Source: Sphingomonas parva (ex Maeng et al. 2020)
GTDB lineage: Bacteria; Pseudomonadota; Alphaproteobacteria; Sphingomonadales; Sphingomonadaceae
DNA: 44,541 nucleotides
Reading direction: 5' to 3'
Assembly (NCBI RefSeq): GCF_004564275.1
Contig: NZ_SPDV01000045.1
Location: 1 to 44,541, forward strand
In this document: positions 1 through 8,048 of the stretch, one piece after another
Numbering within the stretch: the stretch's first letter is position 1
Layout: every line of letters starts with the position of its first letter
Position numbers and translations under genes: made by a program
The notes under the pieces: model-generated
Told to the model about the DNA's origin: nothing
The model's database searches: none
What the model saw: only the letters and a program-made list of their open reading frames with translations

Positions 1-519
1 GCCGACACGGACCCGCCACGCCGTCGGGGACGGCCGGCAGACCGGATCGGTGACGCGCCGGCGCCCGCCCTGTCGCTCCCTCGATCGCCACCGGTCGAGG
101 CGGCGACGCGGCGGTCCGAACAGGATCTGCGCGCCGATGCAGCCCGGCCCGTCCCCCCGGCTGCGGTCCCGCCGATCGTCCGCGACGCTGCGCCGCGCCC
201 GACGTCGCCGGCGGCGGTGCCGCAAGCCCCGCCTTTGGTTGTGCCGGTGGCGCCCGCGGCGGCTGCCGCGACGCGCCCGGCTGCGCCAGCCGCAGCCCCG
301 CCGGCCGCCAACCCACCGGTCCTCGCAGCGCCGCAGGTGATACTTCCCGAGCCCGTTGCGGACCGGCCGCCGCTGCCCGACGTGCAGATCAGCATCGGCC
401 GGGTCGAGATCCGCGCCGCCGCCGCGCCGCCGCGGCCGGCGCCGCGCGAGGCGCGCAGCGAAAACGCGCCGCTCAGCCTCGACGCCTATCTCTCCCGGCG
501 GAACGGGCGGGCACGATGA
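1..519 (+). CDS. eCIS-associated Pro/Ala-rich protein, C-terminal part (5' end outside window)
   Basis: The frame is open from base 1 to the TGA at 517-519, giving 172 visible residues; the start lies upstream. Most of the visible part is Pro/Ala/Arg-rich and looks disordered. The last 55 residues are more ordered, with a beta-strand-like stretch (VQISIGRVEIRA), a Pro-rich linker and the ending LSLDAYLSRR. From memory, this pattern of a short 'I.IGR.E.RA' strand plus 'LSLD.YL' tail recurs in small proteins just before the DUF4255 gene of eCIS clusters. The stop overlaps the next start as ATGA, so it is probably in the same operon. Function unknown; a structural accessory or assembly role is inferred from position only. 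Confidence 0.7.
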   Translation, partial: ADTDPPRRRGRPADRIGDAPAPALSLPRSPPVEAATRRSEQDLRADAARPVPPAAVPPIVRDAAPRPTSPAAVPQAPPLVVPVAPAAAAATRPAAPAAAPPAANPPVLAAPQVILPEPVADRPPLPDVQISIGRVEIRAAAAPPRPAPREARSENAPLSLDAYLSRRNGRAR

Positions 520-1784
520 GCAACCATCTCGCCATCGCCACCGTCACCGCGGCGCTCGGCCAGATCGCCCAGGCGGCCGCCGCCAGCGCCGTTTCCGGGG
601 TTCAGCTCCGCTTCGGCCGTCCGCCGGCGACCGATACGGCGACACGCCAGGTCAACGTCTTCCTCTATCACCTGATGCCGCACGCCGGCCTGCGCAACGC
701 CGACCTCGCGATGCGCGGCGCCGACGGCGCTTTGGTCAACCGCCCCCGCGCGGCGCTCAGCCTCCATTATCTGATCAGCTTCTACGGTACCGACAGCGAT
801 CTCGAGCCCGATCGCATGGCGGCCGCGGTGGCGCGCGACCTCCACGCCCGCCCCCGTCTCACCGACCAGGTGATCGCCGATGCGATCGCGAGCAACAGCG
901 CGATCCTCGGCGAGTCCGATCTCGCCGACTCCTTCGAGCGCGTCACCTTCACCCCGAGCGCGGACTCGCTCGACGAGATGTCGAGATTGTGGTCGGTGAT
1001 GGTGCAGACGCCCTATGCGCTGTCGCTGCGCTACGAGGCCTCGGTGGTGCTGATCGACGCGCTGGAGAGCGCCGGGCCGGTGCTGCCGGTGCTCAACCGC
1101 GGCCCCGACGATCGCGGCCCGGAGACGCTGGCGGCGGTCGGGCCGACGATCGAAGGCCTGTGGATCGGCCTCGCCGCGACCGACGACGGGCCGCCGCGCT
1201 TCCCGAGCCTGCGCGCCGCGCATCCGGGCGCGAAGCTGCGATTCTCGGGCTCCGGCTTCGGCGGCGATTCGGTGCGCCTCGAATTCCGCAACCTGAGGCG
1301 GGACATCGGCGAGGATCTGGTGCCGGTGGCGAGCGGCTCTGGCGAGCTTCGGGCGACGCTGCCCGATGGCGCTCCCGATCAGGCGCTGTGGGCACCCGGC
1401 ATCTACGGCGTGACGGCGGTGGTGACGCGCGCCGGCCGGGAAATCCGCTCGCCGGCCTGGCCGATGCCGCTCGCGGTGCGGGTCACCGCGATCGCGCCGC
1501 AGCCGCTGGCGTCGGGCAGCGGCATGGTGACGCTCAATTTCACCTGCCGGCCGCATGTCCTGCCGGAGCAGATCGCGATCCTGCTGCTTTCGGGGCAGGA
1601 GATCCCCGCCGAGGATCGTGTGGCGGCGGGGCCCACGCTCGCGTTCCGCGTCGACAGCGACAGCGTCGCCGACGGCGACCTCGCGATCGTCCGGGTCGAC
1701 GGCGCCGACAGCCAGCCGTTCGTCATCGATTCCGTCACCGGCCGGCTCACCTTCGACGACAGCCAGAGGATCACCGTCGCATGA
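516..1784 (+). CDS. Pvc16-like tail terminator/cap protein (DUF4255 family)
   Basis: The 422-aa product has an N-terminal DUF4255 domain (about residues 1-190), with the family's pattern 'VNVFLYHLMPHAGLRNADL' followed by 'LSLHYLISFYG'. In Photorhabdus PVC and Serratia Afp, the DUF4255 protein Pvc16/Afp16 caps the tube and sheath at the distal end and sets particle completion. The C-terminal 200 residues are beta-rich and resemble Ig/IPT-like modules (FSGSGFGGDSVRLEF), as in longer members of this family. The start ATG overlaps the previous stop (ATGA), and the stop overlaps the ATPase start in the same way, so Pvc16 and Pvc15 are translated in tandem. Family assignment is strong; the cap role is by homology. 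Confidence 0.9.
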   Translation: MSNHLAIATVTAALGQIAQAAAASAVSGVQLRFGRPPATDTATRQVNVFLYHLMPHAGLRNADLAMRGADGALVNRPRAALSLHYLISFYGTDSDLEPDRMAAAVARDLHARPRLTDQVIADAIASNSAILGESDLADSFERVTFTPSADSLDEMSRLWSVMVQTPYALSLRYEASVVLIDALESAGPVLPVLNRGPDDRGPETLAAVGPTIEGLWIGLAATDDGPPRFPSLRAAHPGAKLRFSGSGFGGDSVRLEFRNLRRDIGEDLVPVASGSGELRATLPDGAPDQALWAPGIYGVTAVVTRAGREIRSPAWPMPLAVRVTAIAPQPLASGSGMVTLNFTCRPHVLPEQIAILLLSGQEIPAEDRVAAGPTLAFRVDSDSVADGDLAIVRVDGADSQPFVIDSVTGRLTFDDSQRITVA

Positions 1785-3901
1785 GCGAAGAGATCGACCT
1801 CTGGCTCGACCGCAACAACGCCTATCTCGCGGCGGCGCTGGCGCATTTGCGGGCGCTGCTGCGCGCGGCGATCGGCCCGGATGCCGGGACGCCGCAGGCG
1901 CCGACCGGCACCGCTTTGGCCGAGACCGGGCGCGACGACGACGCGGCGGGCAGCTGGCCGGGGTTCAACCTGTTCCGCAGACCCGCGGCAGCCGACGCCG
2001 CGGCGCCGGTGCTGCTGCTTCCCGGGCCGGACGGCACCGATCCGGCCGCGGTCGCCGCTGCCGCCGAACGGCTCGCCGAAGCCAGCGCGGGCGATCCGCC
2101 GCCCGCCCTGCTGATGCTCGCCGGACGGTTCGAGCTCTCCGACTTCGAGCGCGACATCCTGCTGCTGTGCCTCGCCGCCGAGCTCGATCCGGGGATCCCC
2201 GCGTCCTACGCCGCGGTGCAGGGCAGCCCGGGCCGGGCGAGCCCGAGCTTCGCGCTGGCGATGACGCTGTTCGACCATGCCGCCTGGGACGCGCTCTCGC
2301 CGGAGCGGCCGTTGCGCTACTGGCGGCTGATCGACATCAACCAGCCGGGGGCGACGCCGCTCACCACCGCCGCGCTGCGCATCGACGAGCGGATCGCGAA
2401 TTTCGCCAAGGGCCTCAACCATCTCGACGGCCGGATCGCGGCGCTGCTCGAGCCGATGCCGGCGGTGATCCCCGAGGCGCTGGCGCCGTCGCATCGGGTG
2501 CGGATCGCCGAAATCGAGCGGCTGGCGCGGGCGACGGCGCCGGCGCGGATCGCGCTGGTCGGCCCCGACCGGGTCAGCAAGCGGCGCCTCGCCGCGGCCG
2601 CCGCGGCGGCGCTCGGCCTGCCCTGCTACCGGCTGCCGGCCGAGGCGATCCCGACCGGCGCCGAGCTCGACAGCTTCCTGCGGCTGTGGCTGCGGGAATC
2701 GCTGCTGCTGCCGTTCGCGCTGCATCTCGACGGGCACGACCTTCCGGCCACCGCCGAGCAGAATGTGCGGCGGCTGGTGCGCCGCGCCGGCGGCCTTTTG
2801 TTCGTCGATCTGCGCGACGGCCTTTCGGGGCTGGAGATCGATTCCCGCGTCGACGTCGCCCGGCCGACCGCCCTCGAGCAGCGTGCCGAATGGGAGAACC
2901 AGCTCGGCGAGCGGCCCGACAGCGCGGCGACCGCGGCGCGGCTCTCCAGCCATTTCGACCTCGACTTCGCGGACATCGCCGCCGTGGTGCGGGAAGCCGA
3001 CGCCGGCGCCGAGGACGTGCCGCCCGAGGAACGGCTGTGGCGCAGCAGCGTGACGCGCGGCCGGCCGTCGCTGGCGCAGCTTGCCCAGCGCATCGAGGTG
3101 AAGCCGAGCTGCCGCGACATCGTCCTGCCCGAGGGCGAGATGGCCTTGCTCGACCACATCGCGGCGCAGGTGCGCGAGCGCGCCAAAGTGTATGACGACT
3201 GGGGCTTCCGCGAGCGGATGAACCGCGGTCTCGGCGTCAGCGCGCTGTTCGCCGGCGACAGCGGCACCGGCAAGACCATGGCGGCGGAGATGCTCGCCGA
3301 CCGGCTGAGCCTCGATCTCTACCGCATCGATCTCTCGGCGGTGGTCAGCAAATATATCGGCGAGACCGAGAAGAACCTGCGCGACGTGTTCGACGGCGCG
3401 GAGACCGGCGGGGCGATCCTGTTCTTCGACGAGGCCGACGCGCTGTTCGGCAAGCGCAGCGACGTCAAGGACAGCCACGATCGCTACGCCAATATCGAGA
3501 TCGACTATCTGCTGCAGCGCATGGAGGCCTTTGCCGGCCTGGCGATCCTCGCCACCAACATGAAGAGCGCGCTCGATCCGGCCTTCGTCCGGCGGCTGCG
3601 CTTCATCGTCAATTTCCCCTACCCCGGCCCGGGCGAACGGCGGCGCATCTGGCAGCATGCCTTCCCGCCGGGCGTGCCGCTGCGCGGCGTCGATTTCGAG
3701 CGGCTGGCGCAGCTCGACCTGACCGGCGGCAACATCCACGGCATCGCGATCAACGCCGCCTTCATGGCGGCGGCGGCCGGCACGCCGGTGACGATGGACC
3801 TGCTGCTCGACGCGTGCCGCATCGAGCTGCGCAAGCTCGACCGCCCGGTCAACGAGGCGGACTTCCGGCGCATCCGCGCCGTCGCGGGAGACAGAAGATG
3901 A
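1781..3901 (+). CDS. Pvc15-like AAA+ ATPase
   Basis: The protein is 706 aa from the ATG at 1781. The same frame stays open well upstream, but that part only shadows the DUF4255 gene, and the ATGA overlap fixes the start. The C-terminal AAA+ domain has Walker A GDSGTGKT (Lys498), Walker B ILFFDEAD (Asp550, Glu551), a sensor-1-like LATN and an arginine-finger-like FVRRLRF. The N-terminal 400 residues match the helical domain found in eCIS ATPases (ELSDFERDILLLCLAAELDP). In PVC/Afp systems Pvc15 is needed for assembly or cargo loading but is not part of the finished particle, so it acts in the cytoplasm. It sits between the cap gene and the cargo region, which fits a loading or remodelling role. 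Confidence 0.93.
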   Translation: MSEEIDLWLDRNNAYLAAALAHLRALLRAAIGPDAGTPQAPTGTALAETGRDDDAAGSWPGFNLFRRPAAADAAAPVLLLPGPDGTDPAAVAAAAERLAEASAGDPPPALLMLAGRFELSDFERDILLLCLAAELDPGIPASYAAVQGSPGRASPSFALAMTLFDHAAWDALSPERPLRYWRLIDINQPGATPLTTAALRIDERIANFAKGLNHLDGRIAALLEPMPAVIPEALAPSHRVRIAEIERLARATAPARIALVGPDRVSKRRLAAAAAAALGLPCYRLPAEAIPTGAELDSFLRLWLRESLLLPFALHLDGHDLPATAEQNVRRLVRRAGGLLFVDLRDGLSGLEIDSRVDVARPTALEQRAEWENQLGERPDSAATAARLSSHFDLDFADIAAVVREADAGAEDVPPEERLWRSSVTRGRPSLAQLAQRIEVKPSCRDIVLPEGEMALLDHIAAQVRERAKVYDDWGFRERMNRGLGVSALFAGDSGTGKTMAAEMLADRLSLDLYRIDLSAVVSKYIGETEKNLRDVFDGAETGGAILFFDEADALFGKRSDVKDSHDRYANIEIDYLLQRMEAFAGLAILATNMKSALDPAFVRRLRFIVNFPYPGPGERRRIWQHAFPPGVPLRGVDFERLAQLDLTGGNIHGIAINAAFMAAAAGTPVTMDLLLDACRIELRKLDRPVNEADFRRIRAVAGDRR

Positions 3902-4167
3902 CCCTGCGCCTGCACATCGATCGGCTGGTGGTCGATGCCGGGCTCGGCGCCGCCGCGGCCGACGGCCCGCGCCTGCGCGCCGCGCTGGAGGCCGAGCTGG
4001 CGCGGCTGCTGGCCGAGGAAGACGCCGGCTGGGCGCCGTCGGAGGCCTGGCGGGTGCAGGCGGCTGCCCGATTTGTCCCGCGCGGCGGCGACGTTGAGGC
4101 GATGGGCGCGGAGATCGCGGGCACGCTCCACGCCTGCCTGCACCAGCGACAAGGAGAGATGCCATGA
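3898..4167 (+). CDS. Small eCIS-cluster protein of unknown function
   Basis: An 89-aa acidic, Ala/Leu-rich protein starting LRLHIDRLVVDAG, with a predicted helix in the middle (LEAELARLLAEE) and a short C-terminal helix. The start ATG overlaps the ATPase stop (ATGA), and the stop overlaps the first DUF4157 gene in the same way. I recall short proteins with the pattern 'I.RLV.dG......aleaEL.rLLae' at this place in other eCIS clusters, but no function. Its position just before the cargo gene would suit a loading factor or chaperone; that is inference. The longer open frame starting at 3814 is rejected because it would overlap the ATPase deeply. Confidence 0.75.
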   Translation: MTLRLHIDRLVVDAGLGAAAADGPRLRAALEAELARLLAEEDAGWAPSEAWRVQAAARFVPRGGDVEAMGAEIAGTLHACLHQRQGEMP

Positions 4168-5279
4168 CGCGGCTTTCCGTCGAGAGGGCTCCCGCACTCA
4201 CGCCCGCCCCGGTCGTAGTCAACCGCCGGTGCACCGCCTGCGGTAACGAAAGCACGCAGGCGGAATGCCCCGAATGCGCCGGCGAGGATCGCGACCCCGA
4301 ACAGCTCGACGAGCAGGAATTCTCCGTTTCCCCTTGTGGCGGGCCGAGCAAGGACGTCGCGCCGGGCATCGTTCACGACGTCATCGAGGGAGCGGGCGCG
4401 CCGCTGACGGCGCGGGAGCGAAGCTTCTTCGAGCCGCGCCTCGGGCACGATTTCAGCCGCGTCCGCGTCCATTCCGACATGCGCGCAGCCGAGGCGGCCC
4501 GCGCCGTCGATGCCGATGCCTTCACCGTGGGTCGTCACGTCGTGCTGGGCGGCCGCCATCGCGACGGACTCGCCCGACACAATGTGCTCGCGCACGAACT
4601 GGCGCATGTCGTCCAGCAGTCCGGCGGCGCGGCCCCGCCGCGGGGCGAGCTGAGGATCGCTGCGCCGGATCACGCGACCGAGCGCGAAGCCGACGCCGTG
4701 GCTCATGCGGTCGCGCGCGCTGTCCCGGCCGCGCCCCACGAACGCAGCGACCAGCAGGTCGCGCGCCAGAGCGGCGGAGGACTGGTGCCGTCCAGTTGCC
4801 CGTGCTGCATCACCGGCCTGTCGATCGCCAACATCACCCGCATCGATAACGCCACGCACATGGGCCACAGCTTCGACCTGCAGATCGCGATGGACCGCCC
4901 GTCGAGCGGCCCCGCCGGCGAATGCGTGCTGGAGTGGTGGGAGAAGACCGACGTCCCCGCGATCCCGGGACATCCGCCAAACACATGGACGGACATGTTC
5001 GCGAACTTCCCGACGTCGCCGACATTCGCTCCGTGGCACAACCGCGGAACGACCTGCTCGAGCAGCCAGGGAGTCACCATCAACGACCCGCCGTCGCTCG
5101 GCAAACGTGCAGGGCGCACCGTTACCCGCACGCTCGAGTTCCGCCTGGTCGTCAACAGCATGCCCGCCTCGTCCGACAGCGGCTGCGCCGAAGCATCGAA
5201 GCAGGTCACCGCCAAGCAGGTCCTGGTGATGACCAGCGGTACGCCCGACTGGACCGCAAGCTCGTTCACCACGCCATGA
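4164..5279 (+). CDS. DUF4157 (eCIS core domain) protein, putative cargo 1
   Basis: The 371-aa protein starts with a zinc-ribbon-like pair of CxxC motifs (Cys23, Cys26, Cys35, Cys38). A DUF4157 domain follows at about residues 71-155, containing HELAH (144-148) and then EREAD (173-177), the arrangement of a metallopeptidase-like fold. Residues 205-371 form a separate beta-rich domain that opens with SCPCC and has more cysteines, aromatic residues and no signal peptide. DUF4157 is the domain most often linked to eCIS cargo, and similar N-terminal regions are thought to target effectors to the particle. The C-terminal part is therefore the likely effector; I do not recognise its activity. It is translationally coupled to the preceding gene. 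Whether the HExxH motif is catalytic cannot be told from sequence. Confidence 0.88.
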   Translation: MTRLSVERAPALTPAPVVVNRRCTACGNESTQAECPECAGEDRDPEQLDEQEFSVSPCGGPSKDVAPGIVHDVIEGAGAPLTARERSFFEPRLGHDFSRVRVHSDMRAAEAARAVDADAFTVGRHVVLGGRHRDGLARHNVLAHELAHVVQQSGGAAPPRGELRIAAPDHATEREADAVAHAVARAVPAAPHERSDQQVARQSGGGLVPSSCPCCITGLSIANITRIDNATHMGHSFDLQIAMDRPSSGPAGECVLEWWEKTDVPAIPGHPPNTWTDMFANFPTSPTFAPWHNRGTTCSSSQGVTINDPPSLGKRAGRTVTRTLEFRLVVNSMPASSDSGCAEASKQVTAKQVLVMTSGTPDWTASSFTTP

Positions 5280-5289
5280 GGAGGGCATC

Positions 5290-5790
5290 GTGACCGGTTC
5301 CGGCGACCCTCTGCTCGACTGGCTGTTCGCCCGTCCCGGCCAGGACCGGCCGGGCCCCGCCGGCGATTGCTTCACCGACGAGGCGGAGTGGCTCGCCGCG
5401 GGCCGTTCGCTGCCCGATACAGGTGGGCGGCTGGCGTCCTTGCTGCGCGAGCATCCCGATCCGGTGACACGGAGCGCCGCCGCACTGGCGCTGGGTCTGC
5501 TCGGCGAAACGGATGCCCGCCGGGAATTGATCGAAGCGCTCTCCGACGCACCGCTGGTGGCGATGGAGGCGGCGGCGGCCCTGGCCGCGGTCGGCGACCG
5601 CGAAGCGGTCGAGCCGCTCTGCGCGGCGCTGCGCAGCGCCAGCGCCAATGTGCGCGCCAACGCGGTCGCCGCGCTCGGCCGGATCGGCGGCCGCAGGGCC
5701 GAAGACTGTATCGAGATGGTGATTGCCGATCCCGATCCGATGGTGCGCGCGGCGGCGGCCGACGCGCGAGGAAGGAGCCCGAACCGATGA
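5290..5790 (+). CDS. HEAT-repeat protein between the two DUF4157 genes
   Basis: A 166-aa protein made of short helical repeats with the HEAT/PBS-lyase pattern, for example 'VTRSAAALALGLLGETDA', 'AAAALAAVGDREAVEPL' and 'NVRANAVAALGRIGG'. There are about four repeats from residue 50 to the end. The start is GTG at 5290, preceded by GAGGAGGG at 5278-5285. The stop overlaps the second DUF4157 start (ATGA). HEAT repeats mediate protein-protein contacts, so a chaperone, adaptor or antidote for the neighbouring cargo is plausible. This is inference from position. It has no signal peptide or membrane segment and should be cytoplasmic. Confidence 0.85.
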   Translation: MTGSGDPLLDWLFARPGQDRPGPAGDCFTDEAEWLAAGRSLPDTGGRLASLLREHPDPVTRSAAALALGLLGETDARRELIEALSDAPLVAMEAAAALAAVGDREAVEPLCAALRSASANVRANAVAALGRIGGRRAEDCIEMVIADPDPMVRAAAADARGRSPNR

Positions 5791-6884
5791 AACACCATGC
5801 TCCGCGCATGGCCGGTCGCCCGATGGCGGCGCTGTCCGGCGAGAAGAAGAAAAAGGGCTGCGGCTGCGGCACCTGCCCCGCTTGCGCCGCGGCGAAAGCC
5901 GCCGAGGCGCAGGGGATGGAGGAGCTTGGCCACGCCGAGACGCACGGCGGCGCGGGGGTCGCCGATCTGGCCGGCGTGCCGGTCCATGGCGGGGGCGCCG
6001 TCGGCGGCGCCTTTGCGCTCGGCATGGGCGCGGGGCGCGAGGCGCGCAGCGGCGAGGCGCCGGGCGGCAACGTCGCCCGAGATCTCGCCCGCATCCTCGG
6101 TCGCGCCAAGGATGCGGGCGGCGAGGCGGAGGGCCGGGCGCCCGGCACGCTGCCGCTCCACCCGCCATCGCGCGGCCCCCTCGACGTCAGCCATCCTGCC
6201 GACGCCGCCGAGCAGGAAGCCGAGCGGATCGTCGAGGCGCTCTACCCCCACGGCGGCTCGAGCGGGACGCGCGAGCGGTCGCCCGAGCCGAAGGCGCGCT
6301 CCGCCGGCGCGACCTATCGCCGCGGCGTGTTCGGCGGGCTCGCCGAGGGCGGCATGGCGCTGCCGGAGGAGATACGCAGTGAGATGGAAGGCGCGCTCGG
6401 CGCCGATCTCTCCGGGGTGCGCGTCCACACCGATGCCAACGCCGCGGCGCTCAGCGAGAGCCTCGGCGCCACCGCTTTCACCTATGGCAGCGACATCTTC
6501 TTCGACAGCGGCCAGTTCGCCCCGGGCACCCACGAGGGCGATCGCCTGCTGGCGCACGAGCTGAGCCACGCCATCCAGCAACAGAACAGCGGGCCGACCA
6601 TCGCCCGCGAGGGCGAGCAGAAGACGACGCTGCAATGCGTCAACGAGAATCTGTCGAGCGCCGGCGTCGCCGCCTGGGTACTGGCCATCGTCGGCACGAC
6701 CTGCGGCCTGATCGGCGCGATCGCGGGGAGCCCGACCGGGCCCGGCGCGGCGGGCACGGCGGCGCTGGCGGCGGCGACCTGCATCGCCGGCGTGGTCGGC
6801 TTCTCGGTCGGCTTCGTGCTCGGGATCATCACCGGCTGCGCGCAGGATCCCAACTTCCGCAGTGCGGGCGCGAACCCGCGATGA
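5787..6884 (+). CDS. DUF4157 protein with C-terminal membrane hairpin, putative cargo 2
   Basis: The ATG at 5787 overlaps the HEAT-repeat stop and gives 365 aa; longer forms would run through the HEAT gene. Residues 20-35 hold a Lys stretch and a Cys cluster (KKKKGCGCGTCPAC; Cys25, 27, 30, 33). Residues 36-180 are Gly/Ala/Glu-rich and low complexity. DUF4157 lies at about 187-268 with HELSH at 257-261. Two hydrophobic, glycine-rich segments follow at about 294-314 and 321-350, the second rich in small residues (GVVGFSVGFVLGIITG). No signal peptide is present. A soluble targeting domain joined to a membrane-inserting tail fits an eCIS cargo that acts on target membranes, for example a pore former. 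The domain call is strong; the activity is inferred. Confidence 0.87.
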   Translation: MKHHAPRMAGRPMAALSGEKKKKGCGCGTCPACAAAKAAEAQGMEELGHAETHGGAGVADLAGVPVHGGGAVGGAFALGMGAGREARSGEAPGGNVARDLARILGRAKDAGGEAEGRAPGTLPLHPPSRGPLDVSHPADAAEQEAERIVEALYPHGGSSGTRERSPEPKARSAGATYRRGVFGGLAEGGMALPEEIRSEMEGALGADLSGVRVHTDANAAALSESLGATAFTYGSDIFFDSGQFAPGTHEGDRLLAHELSHAIQQQNSGPTIAREGEQKTTLQCVNENLSSAGVAAWVLAIVGTTCGLIGAIAGSPTGPGAAGTAALAAATCIAGVVGFSVGFVLGIITGCAQDPNFRSAGANPR

Positions 6885-6905
6885 GCCGAGAGCAAGGAGC
6901 CGGTC

Positions 6906-7067
6906 ATGAAGCCGCTGTACCTGTGGATCGTCGCGACGCTGCTCCTCGCGGTGCTGCTCGTCGTGCAGCTCTCGCGCAGCGGCAATTCGAGCATCTGGTA
7001 TTACGCGCTCGGCGCGCTCGTGCTGGCGGTGGTGATCGGCTTCTTCGTCGCCCGGCGGCCGGGATGA
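6906..7067 (+). CDS. 53-aa two-helix membrane protein
   Basis: This short gene encodes MKPLYLWIVATLLL..., with predicted membrane helices at about residues 4-20 and 31-49 joined by a polar loop (SRSGNSSIWYY) and ending in the basic tail ARRPG. An AAGGAG sequence at 6893-6898 lies 7 bases before the ATG. It follows cargo 2 by 21 bases, precedes the Pvc7-like gene by 7 bases, and shares the strand and base composition of the operon, so it is probably real. It could protect the producer's membrane from cargo 2, anchor the machine, or help release. None of these can be told apart from the sequence. Confidence 0.7.
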   Translation: MKPLYLWIVATLLLAVLLVVQLSRSGNSSIWYYALGALVLAVVIGFFVARRPG

Positions 7068-7074
7068 GCGTCGG

Positions 7075-7722
7075 ATGACCGGCCTTTCCTCCTCGCCGCG
7101 GCTGATCAAGGGCGCGCTGATCGGGGTCGACCTGTTCAACCCGCTCGCGAGCATCGTCGTGTTCCAGTACAATCCGGACACGATGACGCGGCGGCTCGAG
7201 CCGCGCGGCGGCGGCGGCGGCGGCGACAAGGGCGAGGCCTTCCGGCTGGCGGGACCGCCGAAGGAGACGATCACCGTCTCGGTCGAGATCGACGCGGCAG
7301 ACCAGCTCGACCAGAACAACCCGCTCGCGATCGCCACCGGCATCACGCCGACGCTCGCGGCGCTGGAGATGCTGGTCTATCCGAAGACCGCGCTGGTGAT
7401 CGCCAATGCCGCGCTGGGCGCCGCGGGCATCATCGAGATCCTGCCCACCGACGCGCCGATGACCCTGTTCGTCTGGGGCCCGACGCGCGTGCTGCCCGTG
7501 CGGGTGGGCGGGATCACGATCACCGAGGAAGCCTATGACACGCTGCTCAACCCGATCCGCGCCAAGGTCGAGCTGACGCTGAACGTGCTCAGCTACAACG
7601 ACCTGTCGCTCGGCTCGGCGGGCAACGCGCTCTTCATGGTCCACCAGGTCACCAAGGAAGTGCTGGCGGTGACCAACATCTTCGCGAGCATCCAGAACGT
7701 CGGAGCGGGGCTGAAGCTATGA
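7075..7722 (+). CDS. Pvc7-like hub/tube-associated protein (CIS tube protein family)
   Basis: A 215-aa protein with the pattern of contractile-injection-system tube/hub adaptors: 'GALIGVDLFNP', then FQYNPDTMTRRL near residue 32, a glycine run (GGGGGG, about residues 44-49), and a C-terminal beta-rich half (LTLNVLSYNDLSLGS). In PVC and Afp such a protein joins the inner tube to the spike and partners with a LysM protein, here encoded by the next gene, whose start overlaps this stop. No strong Shine-Dalgarno precedes the ATG; it may be read by coupling from the upstream 53-aa gene. The alternative ATG at 7064 stops after four codons. Confidence 0.82.
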   Translation: MTGLSSSPRLIKGALIGVDLFNPLASIVVFQYNPDTMTRRLEPRGGGGGGDKGEAFRLAGPPKETITVSVEIDAADQLDQNNPLAIATGITPTLAALEMLVYPKTALVIANAALGAAGIIEILPTDAPMTLFVWGPTRVLPVRVGGITITEEAYDTLLNPIRAKVELTLNVLSYNDLSLGSAGNALFMVHQVTKEVLAVTNIFASIQNVGAGLKL

Positions 7723-8048
7723 GCGTGACGACCGACAGCTTCCCGGCGAACAGCCGGTACCAGGGCGCGGAGGTGCTCAGATACACCGCCGAGGACGGAA
7801 GCGAGGTCTCGTACCTGGCGCCGCGGATCGTGCCCGATCCGACCCGCTTCGTCCGGGTCGGCGAGCATGTCGTCACCGAAGGCGACCGGCTCGACAACAT
7901 CGCCGCGCAGCGGCTGGGCGACGCCGAGCTCGCCTGGCGGCTGGCCGACGCCAACACGGCGATGCGCCCGAACGCGCTCACCGAGACGGTCGGCACGCGG
8001 CTGGCGATCACCCTTCCCGAGGGACTGGGAGGGCCGCCCCTTGCTTGA
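7719..8048 (+). CDS. LysM-like baseplate protein
   Basis: A 109-aa protein with a LysM-like core: 'VVTEGDRLDNIAAQRLGD' at about residues 51-68, followed by 'LAWRLADAN'. This is the form seen in eCIS and phage tail hub proteins (gpX/gp53-like, second half of Pvc7), where the LysM fold connects tube and baseplate rather than binding peptidoglycan. The start overlaps the Pvc7-like stop (ATGA), and the downstream gpD-like gene starts inside its last codons. Having the tube adaptor and LysM part as two adjacent genes suggests that they form one complex. The protein should be cytoplasmic until assembly. Confidence 0.85.
   Translation: MSVTTDSFPANSRYQGAEVLRYTAEDGSEVSYLAPRIVPDPTRFVRVGEHVVTEGDRLDNIAAQRLGDAELAWRLADANTAMRPNALTETVGTRLAITLPEGLGGPPLA
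8027..8033 (+). promoter_or_regulatory. Ribosome binding site supporting the TTG start at 8041
   Basis: GGGAGGG lies inside the end of the LysM-like gene, 7 bases before the TTG at 8041. It is the reason for choosing TTG over the internal ATG at 8068, which would remove conserved-looking N-terminal residues. Confidence 0.55.

Noticed and set aside
356-1780. Upstream extension of the AAA+ ATPase to a 1181-aa protein
   Set aside because: The extension overlaps the whole DUF4255 gene and is Arg-rich, with no family match. The ATGA overlap at 1781 gives the family-like length.
3849-7346. Very long open frame on the minus strand opposite the ATPase/cargo genes
   Set aside because: It runs antisense to several well-supported genes, has Arg/Ala/His-biased content without any domain, and is expected by chance at this GC level. 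The same holds for similar frames at 1403-4369, 10336-12423, 13098-16214 and 16536-18914.
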